From: Balneolales bacterium
GTDB lineage: Bacteria > Bacteroidota > Rhodothermia > Balneolales > HLUCCA01
Length of the DNA stretch: 9,820 nucleotides
Assembly: GCA_022565415.1 (NCBI GenBank)
Contig: JAIUMT010000106.1
Span: 1-9,820, forward strand
Reading direction: 5' to 3'
The translations under genes and the position numbers were made by a program. This document shows positions 7,567-9,820 of this stretch, in pieces; position 1 is the stretch's first letter, and the number at the start of each line of letters is the position of its first letter. The notes under the pieces were generated by a model. The model ran no database searches. It was not told the DNA's origin and saw only the letters and a list, made by a program, of their open reading frames with translations.

Positions 7567-8141
7567 TGTCTACTAGCGAAATATCCCCAAAATCTGATGG
7601 AAGCCTGAAACAAAACCTAATCGAAATCTCGGAGAAAATTGTAGATCTCGGGGAGGTTCTCGAACAGGCCGATCCTCAAACGCAGCCTCAGAAAATCAGG
7701 AAAGCCACGAAATCGCTGCGTCATATTGGCGACGATTTGCTCGGACTTGAAAAAGTGTGCATTGGTGACGACCTTGCTTTTGTGCGATTCATGCTCGGAT
7801 CTGTGTGTCAGATGCTGGATTATCACGAAAAGGCAGAGGAATTGTACCTGCAGGCACTGGCTCATTGGCCCGACCATGTCGGCATCATAAATGAATTGTT
7901 CTTGTCGCAAATTGCGATGAATAAGCATGAGGACGCCCTCGAAACCATACAACGAAGCATCAAAACGGGTGGAGAAACACCGGATGTATTGCAGAATTTC
8001 GCCACGACATTGGTGCATCTGAATCGCATTGCTGAGGCAAAAACCGTATTGTTTAACTGTATGGCGAAATTTCCCGACGATTCGGAGAGTCAGTTATTGC
8101 TTCGGGAGCTGGATAAACAGACCTCATCCGGAAAATCATAA
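7566..8141 (+). CDS. TPR-like protein coupled to the PKD gene
   Basis: This 191-residue protein has no signal peptide or membrane segment and is probably cytoplasmic. Its GTG start overlaps the upstream TAG stop by one base (TAGTG), a layout typical of translational coupling. The first in-frame ATG is at residue 76, inside the likely fold, so the GTG is preferred. Residues 17-63 look helical, perhaps a dimerisation or capping bundle. Residues about 69-171 fit three tetratricopeptide-like helix pairs, with the clearest signatures at 89-102 (KAEELYLQALAHWP), 117-136 (AMNKHEDALETIQRSI) and 151-170 (HLNRIAEAKTVLFNCMAKFP). TPR folds are protein-interaction scaffolds. Context suggests a role in making, exporting or regulating the PKD protein, but no partner or reaction can be read from the sequence. 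The TPR assignment rests on helix periodicity and A/Y/A-P positions seen by eye. Confidence 0.85.
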   Translation: MSTSEISPKSDGSLKQNLIEISEKIVDLGEVLEQADPQTQPQKIRKATKSLRHIGDDLLGLEKVCIGDDLAFVRFMLGSVCQMLDYHEKAEELYLQALAHWPDHVGIINELFLSQIAMNKHEDALETIQRSIKTGGETPDVLQNFATTLVHLNRIAEAKTVLFNCMAKFPDDSESQLLLRELDKQTSSGKS

Positions 8142-8159
8142 TATTTAAGTGTACGAATC

Positions 8160-8957
8160 ATGAGTAAAGGCAGAAGAGGATCTTCGAATAAGTCCGGTAG
8201 CGGAGATAATAACCAGGGCAACAAACGGAAACGATTTCAGAATATGGGGCGAAAACGTCCGATGCGTTCGAAAAAGGACCGTGCGATTACGCTTGTGTTC
8301 GAAGATAACGACATGATTGTGGCAGTAAAACCATCCGGATTGTTAAGTGTTCCGATTCCAAATATGCGTTCAGCGAATTTGCTAGAAGCGTTGAATGAGG
8401 AGCTTTCTTTCAATAATGAGAAGGCCATTACGGTGCACCGAATCGACCGCTATACCTCCGGACTTGTAGTTTTCGCAAAGAACAGCGTTGCTCATAAGGA
8501 TTTGGTGAGGCAGTTTTTGTCGCACACTCCTAGGCGCACCTATTTATCGCTGGTTCGGGGCGTAATTGCCGTTGACGAGGGCGAACTTATACATTATTTA
8601 AAGAAAGTGACCCAGGGATTTCGAAATGTGGTGGTTCCGCATGATGATCCCGAGGGAACCATGGCCCGACTCACGTTCAAAGTTATCGAACGGCATGCCG
8701 AGACGACCTTGGTTCAAATCAATCTCGACACGGGGCTCAAAAACCAAATTCGGGTTCAATTTGCTACATATGGTCATCCGTTAGTAGGCGACAGGCACTA
8801 TGCTCCCGCCGAAATCAAGGAAGAATTAATTGACCGACAGGCGTTGCATTCCTGGAAGTTGGAATTAGAACATCCTCGAAATGGCAAAACGATGACTTTT
8901 GAGGCGAATATACCCACCGACTTACGACGAGTAATAGATCATTATAAAAAACTGTAA
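8160..8957 (+). CDS. RluA-family RNA pseudouridine synthase
   Basis: This 265-residue enzyme should isomerise uridine to pseudouridine in rRNA or tRNA in the cytoplasm. Evidence is the family's N-terminal block (LVFEDNDMIVAVKPSGLLSVP, 45-65), the catalytic block VHRIDRYTSGLVVFAK (92-107) with the presumed nucleophile Asp96, the RTYLSLV block (126-132) with the conserved Tyr128, and the C-terminal block GLKNQIRVQFATYGHPLVGDRHYAP (192-216). There is no S4 RNA-binding domain; instead the first ~40 residues are rich in Lys, Arg, Gly and Ser and probably disordered, perhaps substituting in RNA contact. The block usually written G-R-x-[HN]-Q-I-R reads GLKNQIR here. ATG 8160 lies 18 bp after the TPR gene, so the gene probably shares its transcript. 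The target site (RluA, RluC, RluD, RluE or TruC type) cannot be told, so no symbol is given. Internal ATGs at residues 29 and 35 are possible shorter starts. Confidence 0.92.
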   Translation: MSKGRRGSSNKSGSGDNNQGNKRKRFQNMGRKRPMRSKKDRAITLVFEDNDMIVAVKPSGLLSVPIPNMRSANLLEALNEELSFNNEKAITVHRIDRYTSGLVVFAKNSVAHKDLVRQFLSHTPRRTYLSLVRGVIAVDEGELIHYLKKVTQGFRNVVVPHDDPEGTMARLTFKVIERHAETTLVQINLDTGLKNQIRVQFATYGHPLVGDRHYAPAEIKEELIDRQALHSWKLELEHPRNGKTMTFEANIPTDLRRVIDHYKKL

Positions 8958-8986
8958 AACGTGACCTTAACCGTTTGTACCCTCAT

Positions 8987-9013
8987 TTGACAATATTAGT
9001 CGAGAGGTATAGT
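8987..9013 (+). promoter_or_regulatory. Putative sigma-70-like promoter for the MscS gene
   Basis: A consensus -35 hexamer TTGACA (8987-8992) is followed after 15 bp by TATAGT (9008-9013), a five-of-six match to TATAAT. The spacer is shorter than the usual 17 bp; a TAGTTT read at 9010-9015 would give 17 bp with a poorer -10. It lies in the 128-bp gap after the pseudouridine synthase gene and would give the channel gene its own transcript with a leader of about 65-70 nt. If the host uses the Bacteroidota primary sigma factor, which prefers TAnnTTTG, this match could be fortuitous. Confidence 0.45.
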
Positions 9014-9085
9014 TTATTTGCAGTTAAATTTGGTTGGGTTTGTTAAAGGCCCATTTAATCCTCATAACCCTTTATTGAGAATTTT

Positions 9086-9820
9086 ATGATAGAAAGTACA
9101 GAAGGTATGGTAGATCAATTTACTCCACTAATTGTTGAGCATAGTCTCAGTCTGGTTGGAGCAATAATAATCCTAATTGTTGGTTGGATCGTAGCTAAGT
9201 GGTTGAGCAGTAAAGTTTACAATATATCTCAACGTTCGGGCAAACTCGACAAAACGGTGTCGCACTTCATTCGACAGGTAGTTCGAATAGCCATTATAAT
9301 CGTGACCTTGCTGGCCGTTTTGGGTCAGTTTGGGATACAGACAGCCAGTATCATTGCTGTATTAGGTGCAGCGACACTGGCCATTGGTTTGGCATTACAA
9401 GGAACACTTAGTAATGTTGCCGCGGGCGTAATGTTGCTGATTTTCCGACCATTTAAAGTAGATGACGCCGTTACGGTTGGCGGACATTCTGGTGTTGTGC
9501 TAGAAATTGGCATCTTCACAACCATCATGAAAACGTTTGATGGGATTCACATGAACATCCCGAACGGAAAAATTTGGGGGACCGAAGTGACCAACTTTTC
9601 CATAAATCAGACGCGCCGGCACAGTTTGGTATTCGGAATTTCATATACCGACAACATGGACAAAGCCATGGCTCTTGTGAAAAAAGTGCTCGATGAAGAC
9701 GAGCGGATTTTAAAAGAACCTGCTGCATTAATTGTTATCGACAATTTGGGCGACAGCTCTGTCGATATTTTAGCCCGTCCGTGGACCGAAACGAAAGATT
9801 TCTGGGCTGTTAAATGGGAC
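9086..9820 (+). CDS. mscS: MscS-type mechanosensitive ion channel, 3' end cut by window
   Basis: This is a small-conductance mechanosensitive channel of the inner membrane, which opens under membrane tension to release solutes on hypo-osmotic shock. ATG 9086 is preceded by a weak GAGA (9077-9080). The visible 245 residues contain TM1 (about 20-38, LSLVGAIIILIVGWIVAKWL), TM2 (about 64-82, VVRIAIIIVTLLAVLGQFG) and the highly diagnostic pore helix TM3 (QTASIIAVLGAATLAIGLALQGTLSNVAAGVMLLIFRPF, about 85-123). Ala/Gly packing positions and the G-to-LSN hinge of the E. coli family are present. The beta domain (VDDAVTVGGHSGVVLEIGIFTTIMKTFDG, then IPNGKIWG) and part of the cytoplasmic alpha/beta domain follow. 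Compared with the 286-residue E. coli MscS, the frame leaves the window at the position of its ...YWD segment, so about 25-35 residues are missing. This is the compact, single-domain MscS type without a large N-terminal extension. Confidence 0.97.
   Translation, partial: MIESTEGMVDQFTPLIVEHSLSLVGAIIILIVGWIVAKWLSSKVYNISQRSGKLDKTVSHFIRQVVRIAIIIVTLLAVLGQFGIQTASIIAVLGAATLAIGLALQGTLSNVAAGVMLLIFRPFKVDDAVTVGGHSGVVLEIGIFTTIMKTFDGIHMNIPNGKIWGTEVTNFSINQTRRHSLVFGISYTDNMDKAMALVKKVLDEDERILKEPAALIVIDNLGDSSVDILARPWTETKDFWAVKWD

Noticed and set aside
8957..8978. A possible terminator hairpin after the pseudouridine synthase gene (AAACG ... CGTTT)
   Set aside because: The stem is only 5 bp with a loop of about 10 nt and no T-tract, so it is too weak to call.

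Overview
The window reads as ordinary chromosomal sequence from a free-living bacterium, probably of the Bacteroidota / Balneolota / Rhodothermota (FCB) assemblage. The basis is indirect: moderate GC content, start codons without recognisable Shine-Dalgarno sequences, an RhlE-type DEAD-box helicase with a long low-complexity tail, and a very large secreted protein of tandem PKD (Ig-like) repeats. Taxonomy is an inference and could be wrong at phylum level. I see no mobile element, CRISPR array, tRNA or rRNA.

Layout. The left edge (1-198, minus strand) holds the N-terminal part of an unrecognised membrane protein that runs out of the window. Upstream of it on the same strand is a DEAD-box RNA helicase (267-1994), which starts with TTG and ends in a ~205-residue Ser/Arg/Pro-rich tail. 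A ~185-bp divergent intergenic region (1995-2179) separates it from a small hypothetical protein on the plus strand (2180-2539). That gene is closed by a clear intrinsic terminator (2551-2580).

The centre of the window is a 1646-residue exported protein (2626-7566). It has a signal peptide, an uncharacterised ~285-residue N-terminal region, and about 14 PKD-like repeats with a period of 84-87 residues. No membrane anchor or sorting domain is visible. Its TAG stop shares one base with the GTG start of a TPR-like protein (7566-8141), so the two are probably translationally coupled. A RluA-family pseudouridine synthase follows after 18 bp (8160-8957). A 128-bp gap with a good sigma-70-like promoter then leads to an MscS mechanosensitive channel gene (9086 to the right edge, truncated by the window).

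The helicase and pseudouridine synthase are RNA-metabolism housekeeping genes and MscS is an osmotic safety valve. The least understood part is the PKD giant with its overlapping TPR partner. I infer a cell-surface or secreted adhesin/scaffold with a cytoplasmic or assembly accessory protein, but nothing in the sequence proves that role.
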